A stretch of 64,000 nt of DNA from Pyropia yezoensis (lineage: Eukaryota; Rhodophyta; Bangiophyceae; Bangiales; Bangiaceae), in contig CM020620.1 of NCBI GenBank assembly GCA_009829735.1, positions 12,645,420-12,709,419 on the forward strand, written 5' to 3'. Position 1 is the first letter of the stretch; every line of letters starts with the position of its first letter. The notes below the pieces were generated by a model. It saw only the letters and a list, made by a program, of their open reading frames with translations. It was not told where the DNA came from and did not search any database. The position numbers and the translations under genes are program-made. Positions 22,706-34,371 of this stretch are shown piece by piece.

Positions 22706-25700
22706 GCCATCGGCCAGACAGTACATGCTCGTTTGCTTCTGCTTTGGGCTTCTCGAAGATCTTTCAGGGCCCTTTTGTACCCGTATCTACTTTGCCTACT
22801 AAGAAATCGATTGAACCCTCTTCATGCTCCCCTCATCTGACACGAAGGGCCAAGTCATGGCTCCAACGTCGCCTGGGCACGAGGAAACCGTATGGATTCA
22901 AGGGAACACTGCTCGTCCTGCGTAAGAAAAACTTTGCCGTGGACACTCGGATCCGGTTGGACCAGGAAGACTCAAGAGAGACGACAGCGATCCTGGACAC
23001 CGGGGCGGGGCCAAGTGTGGTCCGCGAGGACGTCCTGCCGGAGGGATGGCGGGAGGTGTCGTCCAGGGCCCCAAAGAGTACCCACGTTTGTGATGCGTCG
23101 GGCCAGTTGCTCAAGGCCCGTGGAATCGTGGAGCTGACCGTTATCGTGAATGACAAGGCCATGGCGTTCGAGTTTTTGGTCGTCAAGGCCCTTCCGGTCC
23201 CGCTGATCCTGGGGATGGACTACCAGAAGGCCCACGTCAAGGCCATTTATCCTGGGACAGAGTCGGTCCTTTGGAACAATGGGACCCTGTCGTACGCCAA
23301 GCGTGCGTGGTCAGGCAAGGACCAGGAGGCCCTACCCGTTAAGGGGAACCCGGTCCGCTTTGACCCGAGCGCTCTGTATCTGTCCAAGGGAGTGACGCTG
23401 GCCCCTCAGTCGGTCCAGGCGGTCTACGTTCGCTGCGGGACCAATGGACGGTGCCTTCTGTACGAGAGGCCCCACAAGTTGGCCAGGAAGGGCTTGCGGC
23501 TACATAATGCCTTGGCCACTATCAAGAACCGACGGGACTTCCGACTCTACTTGACCAACATTTCCAAGAGGCCAGTCAATCTTCCTAAGAACTTTGCTGT
23601 TGGGCTAGCGATCTTTTACGATGGCCCTGCGCACGAGGTTCCCTTGGGGGAATTGTCTCTGACCAGTGAGGGTGCCAACACCGTGGCAACCCTGGGTCAA
23701 GACCAAGGGACCACGTCGCGTGCAGCGCAGCCAGCGGATTCGATGGATACTGAGGGTCCACCTGGAAACACTTCCCGACCCGCGGACCGGACCAGTACGG
23801 TCGCTGCTGACCAGACCCCTATGCCTAGAGTTGCCTTTGAGCTGATCCCCCCGGCCCTACATGAAGCGGTCCGGGACCTGATGGACCAATACAAGGGACT
23901 CTGGGATGGTCAGTTGGGCCAGATGGATATCACGCCGCACCGTATTACGTTGACCGAAGGGGCCAAGCCTATAAGACCCCAACCGTACCGCACTGGCCTG
24001 CATCACCGGGACTTGATCAAGGAACAGGTGGCCAAGCAATCGGCCCTTGGAGTCATTGAGCCCTCACAGGCGGAGTGGTCCTTCCCCGTCGTACTGGTCC
24101 CGAAGTCCGATGGGACCCCAAGATTCAGCGTGGACTACAGACGGCTCAATGATATCACGGTGAAGGACACGTACCCACTGCCCAGGATGGACGATTGCAT
24201 CGACTTCCTGGGTGAGGCCACTGTTTTTTCTATGCTGGACGCTAAAGCGGGCTACTGGCAGATCCCTGTGGCCCTTGAGGACCAGGATAAGACCACGTTT
24301 ACCTGTCACGAAGGGACCTTCAAGTACGTACGACTCCCTTTTGGCTTGACGAATGCTCCCGCTACGTTCCAAAGGGCCATTGATATGATCCTATCCGGGG
24401 TCAAGTGGAAGACCTGTCTCGTGTACCTTGATGATATCATTGTGTTCTCTATGACCCCTGAGGAACACTTGGTCCATCTAGAGGAGACTTTTCAGCTGCT
24501 GACCAAGGCAGGCGTGTCCCTCAAGGCCAGCAAGTGCTTTCTGTTCCACGACAAGGTCGAGTATCTGGGCCACGTTGTCGGCAAGGGCCAACTGAGAGTG
24601 AAGAAGAAGAACCTTGTGGGCCTGTGGCAAGCCAAGACCCCAAGGACCAAGAAGGACCTGCGCAGTTTCTTGGGCATGTGCAACGTGTACCGCAGGTTCG
24701 TCAAGGACTACGCTAAGGTGGCCCGTCCTCTTCTGGCCATGACGAGTAGTAAGGTCCCTGACCCTCTGCCCCCGTTCACTCCGGCCCAGATAGACTCGTT
24801 TGAGGAGCTCAAGTACCGACTGACCCACACTCCCATCCTGACCCTACCGAGACGCACAGGCCAGTACATTGTTGATACCGATGATAGCGCGGCCCACATT
24901 GGATGCGTCGTGCCACAGGAACAGGAGGACCGAGCCTACAGGCCCGTTGGATTCTGGAGTAGAGTACTGACGAGTGCGGAACAGAACAACAGTACCACTG
25001 AACGGGAATGCTTGGCCGTTGTATGGGCCCTTTTTCTTTTGAGACCGAACCTTCAAGGGACCCGATTCATTGTCCGGACGGACCACACGGCTCTGAAATG
25101 GATCCTCCATATGGACGGGGCCCATGGACGCTTGGCCCGTTGGCGCCTACGACTCGCTGAGCTCAACTATACCGTGGCGTCCAGGCCGGGCCAGGACCAC
25201 CACGCAGCAGACGTGATGTCCCGTTTGGCCACGACCGGAGCCGACGACAGGCCCATACCGGATGAGATCCCGTCGCAGCTCACGCTGGCCAACTTCGCGA
25301 CAGGTTGGACCCGACCGAACCTCAAGACTAGCAAGAGGTACCCGCCCCTTTCGGTCCAGAGGATCATCCAGGGCCAAGCAATGGACCCGTGGTGCAAGGA
25401 GATCCGAGCGGAGATGAACCGGAACCCCAAGTCTCGCTTCGGAGAGACGCCTGACGGTCTACCGGTCCGCCTGGCCCCTCTGGATCGCGCAGTCCAGATT
25501 ATTGTTCCCAAGCCCCTACAGAAGGAAGTGCTTACGCTGGAACACGAGCCGGGACACGCGGGCCATCCAGGGGTCAACAAGATGTACACGTCCATGAGGC
25601 GGAGCCTTTATTGGGACACTATGGTGGCCGACGTGGCCTCTTTCGTTTCCAACTGTCCCTCATGTGCCAAGGACAAGGTTCAGGGCCGGCGTAGGACCAA

Positions 25701-26925
25701 CTTGTTGCGCCTTTTTCCGGCCACTGATCCCTTTACGGACGTCTGTTTGGACCTACTTGGACCCCTCCCTGAGACAGCTAACGGGAACGAATATCTTTTG
25801 GTCATCGTTGACAGGTTCACTAAGCTGACCCGGGTGGTCCCGATCCCGAACCAAGACGCAGAGACTGTGGTCTCGGCGTTTCTGGATACATGGGTCGCAT
25901 CTTATGGGCCACCTGATACCTTACTGACCGACAACGGGCCCCAGTTGACCTCAGTTCATTTCCGTGGAGTCGTTGGGATGCTTGGGATCCGGCATGTTAC
26001 CTCGACCACCTATCACCCCCAGACGCAGGGCCAGGTTGAACGGTACAACAGGACCATTGTGGCCCAGCTTCGGACCTACATCGAGGACCACCAGGACCGA
26101 TGGAACGAGTTGGTGTCAGTCTTGACCGTGGCGTACAACACGAGACCCCAGCAGAGCACAGGTGTGGCCCTGTTTGAGTTTGTAACCCCAGAGAGGGTCC
26201 GCACGTTTGCACTAGACCGGCTGCCCGAGTCCCCATGTCCCAAGAAGTTTGAGGGGACAGCGAGAAAGATCCGAGAACAGAGACGGGCCCACTTACGTGA
26301 CTTGGCCTTCACGGTCCGCAAGAACCTCGAGATGGCCCAGCGAAGGTACAAGAAGAGTTATGATAGACGGGTCAATACGGTCAATCAGGCCCTAAGAGCC
26401 TGAGATTGGGTCTACGTGGACACTCATGCCAAGGACCGCAAGAAGCTGGACCAGAAAGTCGAAGGCCCCTACCGGATCCTCAAGAGGGACAGTCACACGT
26501 TCACTGTCCTAGCCAAGGGCTACCCGGACCGTATTAGCAGTGATCACGTGGCCCGCGCCCCGACCCCTGCAGGCCAGTTTGATTGCTCGACTATGATACA
26601 TGGCCCGCAAGAGCCAGTAGTGCCTTTGGACCACGATGACACTGGTCTTTCGTTCGTGTGGGAACGTTTTGTGGGCCACGACCGGGGCCAGGATGGCAAC
26701 CTTTGGCTACTGGTCCGGTGGTGGGGCTACACATCTGATGAGGACACTTGGGAACCGCGGCACAAGTTCGACAGGGCCAAGGTGACTCAGTACTGCCTAC
26801 GGGTTGGGACAGAGCCCCCTATGCAAGAGGAACAGGCATTGGCCCTGCTGGAACCCTTCAAGGCCATCTATTCCGTGTGGCCCTGGTGCCTCGAACCTGG
26901 TGCAGATCTATGGGCCAGAGCTTGA
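22676..26925 (+). CDS. Element A pol: protease, reverse transcriptase, RNase H, integrase, chromodomain
   Basis: Replication polyprotein of a chromovirus. In the frame that is -1 to gag and has no ATG before the protease, so synthesis as a gag-pol fusion is likely. Counting from 22744: protease DTGAG at about 85, RT YLDD 561-564, RNase H with TERECLAVVWAL, integrase zinc finger ending CPSC about 971-974, integrase D1003, D1063 and E1099 (D35E spacing). One in-frame TGA at 26401-26403 falls where relatives have the G of the GDWVYV motif; the frame then continues through a chromodomain (about 26650-26800, LLVRWWGY..DEDTWEP) to the stop at 26923-26925. The TGA is also in the second assembled copy, so it is real or pre-dates the duplication. 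Otherwise intact. Confidence 0.88.
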
Positions 26926-27289
26926 CCTCTCTCCTTTGTCCCCCATTAAGGTAATCCCTATGGAAATCAGGACCCCTTATATATGAAACGGGGGGGGGTC
27001 TGTACTGGACAGGAGGATGGGAAAAGAGAAAGGGGGGAGTACCTCAAGAGTATCCATATTGAACCCTATTTTTTTTGGACCCCCTTCAAGTCCGGCTCCC
27101 ACAAATCCCTCTCGACCCCAAAGACCCGGTATGCTCAAAGATCACTTAGGCCCCACTGCTACAAGAGGATAAGACGCAAGACGGACCTTTATGGACTACA
27201 ATATCATGGAGAGAGGGCCAAGCACACTCAAGAAGAAAAAGAAGAAAAGGGACAGCCAAGATGACGACCCACCAGACTACAAAGATTGC
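26926..27289. other. Element A region between pol and the antisense ORF
   Basis: 364 bp without a gene, between the convergent stops of pol (26925) and the antisense ORF (27290). Holds a G-run after AAAC (about 26987-26998, polypurine-like) and an A/G-rich stretch (27228-27255). Confidence 0.5.
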
Positions 27290-27577
27290 TTAGTAACGGC
27301 CACGAGTCTCCGCACGCGGATCCTCTTCCGGGTCCATATCGTCCCGACCACGCACACGGGACCCCGGAGCCTCGCCCCGCCACTCGTTCTGGGCCATCTT
27401 GGTGGCCTCGCACAGCTCATGGGCCAGGTCCGTACGTAGCCCGTTACGGTCCACGATATCCAGGAGGGTCTTGTAGTCCGGGGTGTCCAGGGTCGCTTGA
27501 GCTCGGGTCCACTTGGCCGCACGTGACCCAACATTGACCAAAGTGTGAAGGCTGGCGAGAACCACTGGGCCCACCCG
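27290..27577 (-). pseudogene. C-terminal part of element A antisense ORF, cut by element B
   Basis: Minus-strand frame ending in TAA at 27290-27292. Before B inserted at 27577/27578 it was in the same frame as the antisense ORF at 51286-52599: reading 52599 down to 51242 and on from 27577 keeps phase, with one TGA at 51286-51288 in between. Its VLASLHTLVNVGSR block lines up with LVASLDTLAWVTRR near the C-terminus of the element B antisense protein, supporting a shared coding origin. Confidence 0.6.
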
Positions 27578-28115
27578 TGTGGGAGATTGGGCCGGAATTC
27601 GGTACCAATACTTTGGAGATTCGGGTCAAGTGGACCTGCCCGTAAGTCGAAATTCACCCGACCCACGATGGTGAAACTTCTGACTTCTGGACGGAAATTC
27701 GACTAGGACTTCCGACATACTAGAGCAGGGTAATGCTGCTGGTATTTGTTTCTTGGGATTTTTGCACGGGAGCCAGACGGATTTCTACGCTTGAGTGCTT
27801 TGCATGTGGAGTGATATGTTTGGTTTGTTTGAGGGTTCATTTTCTGAGTGTTTTGAGGGGTTGCGTGAGCGTGTGAGGAGGGTTGATAAGGAGGGACAGC
27901 AAGGCGGGGAGGGCCCACCTTGGCTGGCCAAGCAAGTAAACACCGTCTGGCTCCGACACATCTTGTTCGTGCCTTGGTGAGCTAACCCGTTCACCACACG
28001 CAAGTTCCGTGTTCGGCTGTGTGGAGGTGCATTCTTCCGGTTTCCCAAGTCGGGATATCGGCAATACTCCTCTTCCTTTCCGTACTCGGGGTCGGTGGTT
28101 GGGAGTACTGCTACA
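27578..28115 (+). repeat. Element B 5' LTR (first copy)
   Basis: 538 bp, TGTGGGAG to GCTACA, matching 40984-41521 and the 3' LTR at 50704-51241. Confidence 0.88.
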
Positions 28116-28117
28116 GT

Positions 28118-28133
28118 TGGTGGATCAGCGGGG
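28118..28133 (+). other. Element B primer-binding site (first copy)
   Basis: TGGTGGATCAGCGGGG begins 2 nt after the LTR end. Complementary to a tRNA 3' end GCTGATCCACCA. Confidence 0.6.
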
Positions 28134-28432
28134 GAGAGGATATCGACTGTGGTACCTCCCTTGACCGGAGACGGGACCTAGTTGGCCCCTCTCCCCCTTC
28201 GGCAGCGAGACTTCCGGTGACAGGATCGACTCGCCTACGTTCCGAGCGTTCGCTGGGTGACGAGGTTGGCCACCGTGAGTCTTGGTGGGAGACCCGGAGT
28301 TTCGGGAAACCTCACCGCCTTCCTTGAGGCAGGTGGAGGGGTGACACGTGCTCTAGGAACTCCCTAGCTGACGATCCCCGACTCTGGACACCGTTTGGTC
28401 GTTTTGGTTGACTCCACGTGACTCTTGTGGAG

Positions 28433-30196
28433 ATGGCTGGTGAGGGAGACCCCCCCATTGCGCCGAGTGTACCTGGGGAGGGGGAGCGTAGTCCTCCCCC
28501 GACGGGCGGAGTACCACCCAGGCCGGGCAGTGCGGATGTGGTGGGTCCAGAGGTTGGACCCCGACGGCGGTCGGCCAGGTTCCTTCCCAGGCCGTCCCCG
28601 GAAGAGACGGGCGGAGTTCGCCCTTCTCCGGTGGGAGCGCCGAGCCAGCGTCAGGCTCCGGCAACCTCTTCGGGGAGTGACGACACTCACTTCGGCATGG
28701 GACCGCCGACCGGCAGAGGTGACGGGACGGGGAGTTCCGTACCCCGGGTTGGTGGGTCCGCGCCACGACTGGTGCCGGAAGGACCGGGTGGGAGCTCGAG
28801 TCAAGCTCCACCTGGGTCATCCGGTGTCGTGGATGACTCGGTGATGACTGCCATCGCACAAGTCGTGCGAGAGGAGGTGGGGAAGGCGTTGAAGGGGAAC
28901 ACCCCTCCGCCTGAGCAGGCCTCGAGGCGTCAGATGCGACGGGAGATTCGACGTACTCTCCGTCGTGAGGTGGACTCAGAGTCGGAGTCCTCTGCAAGTG
29001 GCAAGTCGGGTGAAGAGGATCTTACCCGACGTGGTAGTGTGACTCACAGGGACCGTCTTGGGACTAGAGTCGTCCCAGAAAAGATAGTAATCAATAATCC
29101 ATTGTTCAAGGATGTCTTCGACTGTGAGACATACGGGTTGGTCAACAAGTCGTTGACCTACTCGAATAGTCAGGCCCGTACCCTGGGCCGGCGCAAGAAA
29201 CACGTTGCGCGATCGTTCGGGGTCCGTTCAGAATGGGACGGGACACCACCCCTGAAGGTCTTCCAGTTTTTGCGGAAGTTCGCAAAAGCCTGCGATGACA
29301 ATGATGTCTCTGAAGCTGAAGCGTTTTTCATGCTTCAGGACTTCACAAAGGAGCCACTCCGCTCCGAGGTGATGATCGTCATGCCAAGTCGGCATGGTGG
29401 GAACCCGGGTGAGGTGACCTCCTACCTGGAGTTGGTTAATTGGATCCTTCGTCTTCACGCAGACGAGGCTTCCTTGGCTGTGCAGGTTGAAGAGTTCAAC
29501 CGCGCCACCCAGAGTAAGAGTGAGGAGGAACGGGAGTTCGCTGAACGACTCCGTCAGCTGAACGCCCTCTGTGGATTCCTATATCCCCAAGGAGTCATTA
29601 AGGGACGCTTTTTGGAGGGTGTCCACCGAGCAGCTCGAGCGACTGTGCGAGAGCGTAATACTCCGACCATGACTCTGGCGGAGTTGGCACGCATCGCCCA
29701 GACTCAGGGTGATGAGTACCGCTGGCTCGTGTCTGAGCAGCGGAAGGAACGAGAGAAGGAAGCTAAGGGAGTGGAAGCAAGTCGCTTCCGCAGAACTCCA
29801 AGGGTGCCTTCCTACACGCGGACGTACCCCGCAGTACCTTCGTCCTCAACTCGAGAGACGGAAGGCATGGTGGCCGCTATCCCTGATAAGTCACAGGGAA
29901 AAGCGGGGCCATCGGCGTCAATGAGTGATCGGCCGTGTTGGCAGTGTTCCAAGTCGGGACACTGGGCAGCCCAATGCCCCACTCTGGACGTTCGACTGAG
30001 AGCCCTGTTGGCTCGTATCGGGAAGCTCGGTATTCCGAGGACTGATTCGGATACCCGGCCGCGCACCACATGGGTGACGGCCATGACTCAACCTAAGTCA
30101 GAGGATGAGTCCACGCTAGAGACGGGGGAAGCCGTCTCCCCCAGCTCAAGTGGCAAGGATGCTCCATCATCCGAGTCGGATGAGGGAAACGCCTAG
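28433..30196 (+). CDS. Element B gag (first copy)
   Basis: Structural polyprotein of 587 residues starting at ATG 28433 (GGAGATGGC). Pro/Ser-rich N-terminus, an Arg-rich basic stretch, a capsid-like central region with LRKFAKACDDNDVSEA, and one zinc knuckle CWQCSKSGHWAAQC (CX2CX4HX4C), then a Ser/Glu-rich tail. Unlike gag of A it is uninterrupted. It ends in TAG at 30194-30196, two codons after the slippery site GGGAAAC. Same sequence as 41839-43602. Confidence 0.88.
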   Translation: MAGEGDPPIAPSVPGEGERSPPPTGGVPPRPGSADVVGPEVGPRRRSARFLPRPSPEETGGVRPSPVGAPSQRQAPATSSGSDDTHFGMGPPTGRGDGTGSSVPRVGGSAPRLVPEGPGGSSSQAPPGSSGVVDDSVMTAIAQVVREEVGKALKGNTPPPEQASRRQMRREIRRTLRREVDSESESSASGKSGEEDLTRRGSVTHRDRLGTRVVPEKIVINNPLFKDVFDCETYGLVNKSLTYSNSQARTLGRRKKHVARSFGVRSEWDGTPPLKVFQFLRKFAKACDDNDVSEAEAFFMLQDFTKEPLRSEVMIVMPSRHGGNPGEVTSYLELVNWILRLHADEASLAVQVEEFNRATQSKSEEEREFAERLRQLNALCGFLYPQGVIKGRFLEGVHRAARATVRERNTPTMTLAELARIAQTQGDEYRWLVSEQRKEREKEAKGVEASRFRRTPRVPSYTRTYPAVPSSSTRETEGMVAAIPDKSQGKAGPSASMSDRPCWQCSKSGHWAAQCPTLDVRLRALLARIGKLGIPRTDSDTRPRTTWVTAMTQPKSEDESTLETGEAVSPSSSGKDAPSSESDEGNA

Positions 30197-30232
30197 CCGC
30201 TGGGACTAAGACTGACCCAAGGGCTCCAGCGG
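30184..30232 (+). promoter_or_regulatory. -1 ribosomal frameshift signal, element B gag-pro (first copy)
   Basis: G GGA AAC in the gag frame at 30184-30190, then a 6-nt spacer, then CCGCTGG (30197-30203) pairing with CCAGCGG (30226-30232). The loop bases GACCC could also pair with GGGTT at 30242-30246, a possible pseudoknot. The -1 frame leads into protease. Confidence 0.8.
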
Positions 30233-33200
30233 TAATGAAGCGGGTTGCTTCACACTCACCGACCCATGGGAGAGTGAAGGTCCTGACTCGACCTCGAGGG
30301 GTGAGGCCTAGAGACAAGGTCCCTCCTCAGAAGCACGACCCGAGTCGGATTGTGTCAGTGCTGGTAGGGAGTAACTACCACGTCGCAGCTCGACTCTGGC
30401 TGCAGGATGGATATGAGTTTACCTCTCGTGTCATAGTCGACACAGGCTCTGCTACCTCTCTCATTAGGCAAGACTTATTGCCAGAGGGGACGGATGTGAG
30501 TCCCGCCGGCTCACCCGAGTGGCGTATGTTTGATGTCAATGGGGGACTCCTCCCCATTGTTGGGTCTATTGCATTGACTGTTTGCATTGGGTTCTACCAG
30601 ACGCAGGTGAACTTTGGAGTAGTCTCCATTATGTCAGTCCCCGTACTTCTGGGAACTGACTATCTGGACCTCCATGTCCCGGCCGTCTGTGGACCGGAAG
30701 GGATAATCCGAATGCGTAATGGAGAGACTGTCACCATATTGCGTAAAGGGAGGACTGTTTCCCCCACGACTCATCAACCTAGGGAAAACTCTCCCAAGGG
30801 TGGAGGCTCTACGACCCATGTACGAGTATGTAAGGGTACGGTAGTCCCGCCCCGATCAAGGACCTTTGTGCGAGTACGCACACGGTTTCGAGGGAATGGA
30901 CTCGTTTCCCCCGTGGACCGAGTCTATTATTCTCACCAAGTGCAAGTTGCATGGGGCCCCATGACTTGTGGGTGATGACCAAACTTGGTGGGTGGAGGTC
31001 CTCAACACGTCGGAGGAACCTCGACGACTCCCCGGAGGCATGAAGATTGCGTCGATCTCTACCATTGAGGGGAATGTCGTTGCTGTGACTCAACAGCAAT
31101 GGAAGGATATTGGAACGGCAGGCTCTGCCGACCAATCGAGTTCATCGACGGCTACGTCGCCGACGGTACATCGGGAGAACATCCCGGAGTGTTTACATGG
31201 ACGACTGGATGAGTTAATCCAGAAGCATCACAAGTTGTGGAATGGTGACCTTGGGCTCATCAAGGCCACCGAACACAGAATCGTGTTGAAGCCAGGGGCT
31301 AGGCCAGTTCGCCTGAGTCCCTACCGTATGGGACCAGACTCACGGAAACTCACCCGAGAGCAGGTCCAACGGATGCGAGACATGGGTGTCATTGAGCCTT
31401 GCTCAAGTGAGTGGGCCAGTCCCATAGTCTTGGTGCCCAAGTCAGACGGCACGATGCGGTTCTGCATCGATTATCGTAAGCTAAACGAGCGGACGGTAAG
31501 GGATAGTTACCCCTTACCCCGTATGGACGATTGCCTCGACTCACTCGGTGAGGCACAGTACTTTTCCACGTTGGACTGCAACGCGGGGTACTGGCAGATA
31601 CCCATCCGCAAGGAGGACAGACACTTGACCACCTTAACGTGTCACTGTGGAGTTTATCAGTGTACACGGCTCCCTTTCGGGCTTTGCAATGCACCTGCGA
31701 CTTTCCAGCGTGCTATTGACTTGATACTTGCCGGAGTCAAGTGGCAGATCGCCCTAGTGTATCTGGACGATATCATTGTGTTCTCCGGGACTGCCGAAGA
31801 ACACCTGTCCCACTTGGACAGAGTGTTTACCCTGTTGGGTGAAGCAGGAGTAACACTCAAACCTACGAAGTGTCACCTCTTTAGTAATGAGGTGGAGTAC
31901 CTCGGCCATATAGTCCGGCCAGGTCGCATTCTGGTCTATGAGAAGAACCTCATGGCCATCCGTCGGGCGAAGTTCCCCCAGACGCAGACACAACTCAGGA
32001 GCTTCATGGGTATGTGTAACGTATACAGACGCTTTGTGGCGAACTATGCCAAAGTGTCTGCACCGTCGAATCACTTGGTAAGTTCCAAGATGCCCAAGCG
32101 CTTGGATGCTCCCAAACCCCCGGAGCAAAAAGCGTTTGATAGGTTGCGAGAACTCCTCTGCAACCCACCGGTGTTAGCGATCCCAGACCGGGGGCTCACT
32201 ACATTGTTGATGTGGACGCAAGTCACGACCAACTTGGTTGTTGCTTACTCCAACAACAGCCTCCGGGGGAGTATTTACCCGTTGGCTATTTTAGCAAAGG
32301 ACTCTCACCGGCCCAGAAGAACTATTCTGTGACGGAGGTAGAGGGCCTTGGCGTAGTATGGGCAGTCTCCATGGTACGGCCATACGTCGAAGGAAGGAAG
32401 TTCCTCATTCGATGTGACCACAAGGCTCTGAAGTGGATATTCACCACTACAGCCTGTACAAATTACCGACTCAATCGATGGCGACTCTGCCTCGCTGAGT
32501 TCGATTATGACGTTGAGTATCGGCCAGGCCCGAAGCATGCGGTTGCGGACGCGTTGTCTCGCATACCGACGGATGGGAAAGACTCTTCCCCCATCCCTGA
32601 GACTCTTTCCCCATCCCTAAGGAACTCCCTCATGTGGCAGTGACCACTCGCTCCGGAACTGTCCTCGACCCGAGGATGCCTGGCATGGCCAAGCTATTAC
32701 CCGTGTCTCTGGATGAGTTTGTCCAGGCACAGGAGAGCGACAAACTTTGTCGACGACTCAGGAAGGAGCTCGACCAGGCTTAACCGACTCGGTTCTTCCT
32801 GAATGACAACGGCATACTCTGCCGTAAGGGATATACCCAGAGGGACAAGCAAGTCGTCGTCCCCAAGGAGTTACGCAAGAGTATCCTCCAACGGGAGCAC
32901 TCCTCACCGTTGGGTGGACACCCAGGGTCTACGAGGATGTATCAGACCCTACGAAAGAAGTACTATTGGCCATCACTCGTGGCTGATGTGTACGGGTATG
33001 TAGCCGCATGCGCGACTTGCGCAAAGAATAGACTCATGGAGTCCCGGCAGAGTTCTTTATGAGACTCTTTCCTGCAACAGAGCCGTTCGCAGCGATAGCA
33101 GTGGACTTACTCGGTCCACTACCACGAACACCTGAAGGATATGAGTACCTTCTGGTGATGTGTGATCGCTTTACTAAGCTCACACGGGTATCCCCACTCA

Positions 33201-34243
33201 AGGATATTACAGCCGTGGACGTTCTGAGTGAGTTACTCGACGTCTGGGTTGCCAGTTATGGCATCCCCGACTCTATCCTTTCGGATAACGGACCACAGTT
33301 TGCGTCCGTCCTGTATCAGGGAGTCATGAAGATGTTGGGGGTGCAGTCGAATTTCGCAACCCCTTACCACCCCAAGACTAATGGGCACGTGGAACGATTC
33401 AACAGGACTCTAGTGTGCCAGTTGCGTCACTATGTCCATGACCATGTAGTCACATGGGCTCGTTATGCGTCACTACTCGTGACAGCATACAACTCCCAGG
33501 TGCAGAGTAGTACGGGAGAGGCACCGTTTGCCTTCGTCTGCCCCCGACGACTTCCGTCAGTAGCTGTGGAGCGTCTCACCCAGACAGAGGGTGAGACTTC
33601 GACTCAAACACCGAGTCAGGCGAAAGCCTCCCTACTCCAGAGACTGGAGGAGATAATACCCCTTGTCCGGGCTACTATGGAGAAGGCCCAAGCTCGTTAC
33701 AAGAGGTACTTCGATGTCCGAGTCAGATATCGTCGCGATCCGCTCCGAGTTGGAGATTGGATTTATGTCAACTCCCACGACAATAAGGGAGGGAAATTGG
33801 TCTTTAAAACTCTTGGACCATATCACATCCTTAAGACGGATGGACGGCGGTTAACCATCGAGAGTGATGATGGTATCCGGACGATAAATGGGAATCACGC
33901 GACTCGCGCACCCGAACCTCCAGAGGGAGATCCCGCTCGGGAAAGGGCCTTGCAAGCATGGAAAGTCCCATCCTTGCCGACCTCCTCCAATAAACCGTTG
34001 GAGGCGGTGCTCGACAAGTTTGTCGGACACAGATACGATGAGTCGGGGCGACTCATGCTCCGAGTCAGGTGGTTCGGGTATGGACCAACTTCCGACACAT
34101 GGGGGTTTGTAGAGGACCTACCAGTAGAGAAGGTCCGTAGATACTGCCAGGCTGCGGGCATATCTATTCGCCGACGTAGAACTCGTACGTCGCGGGATGA
34201 AGTCCCTGCTCAAAGTCAGAGCAGAGCGGCAAGCCAACCATGA
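30191..34243 (+). pseudogene. Element B pol, first assembled copy (several breaks)
   Basis: Protease (VDTGSATS, to TGA 30973-30975), reverse transcriptase from about 30965 in the +1 frame (VYLDD), RNase H, integrase zinc finger, integrase core (from 33059: VDLLGP, SDNGPQ, HVERFNR) and chromodomain (LRVRWFGYGPTSDTWG) to 34243. It shares all breaks of the second copy (see 43597-47650) and has one more: a missing C near 32188 that shifts the frame inside RNase H. That extra break is probably a contig-end error. Confidence 0.82.
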
Positions 34244-34371
34244 GTACAAACGCATACCATGGTTCTTCAAAGATTCTCTACTAACAAAGCCGACTATGGC
34301 ACAATACAAAACGAGAAGAACACACACCACTCTTCTCGCCAAGAAAATAACAAGTCGTTCGACCGCTGACT

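Noticed and set aside
26401..26403. Selenocysteine at the TGA of element A pol
   Set aside because: The position is the glycine of GDWVYV in relatives, and no selenocysteine insertion element was looked for or seen.
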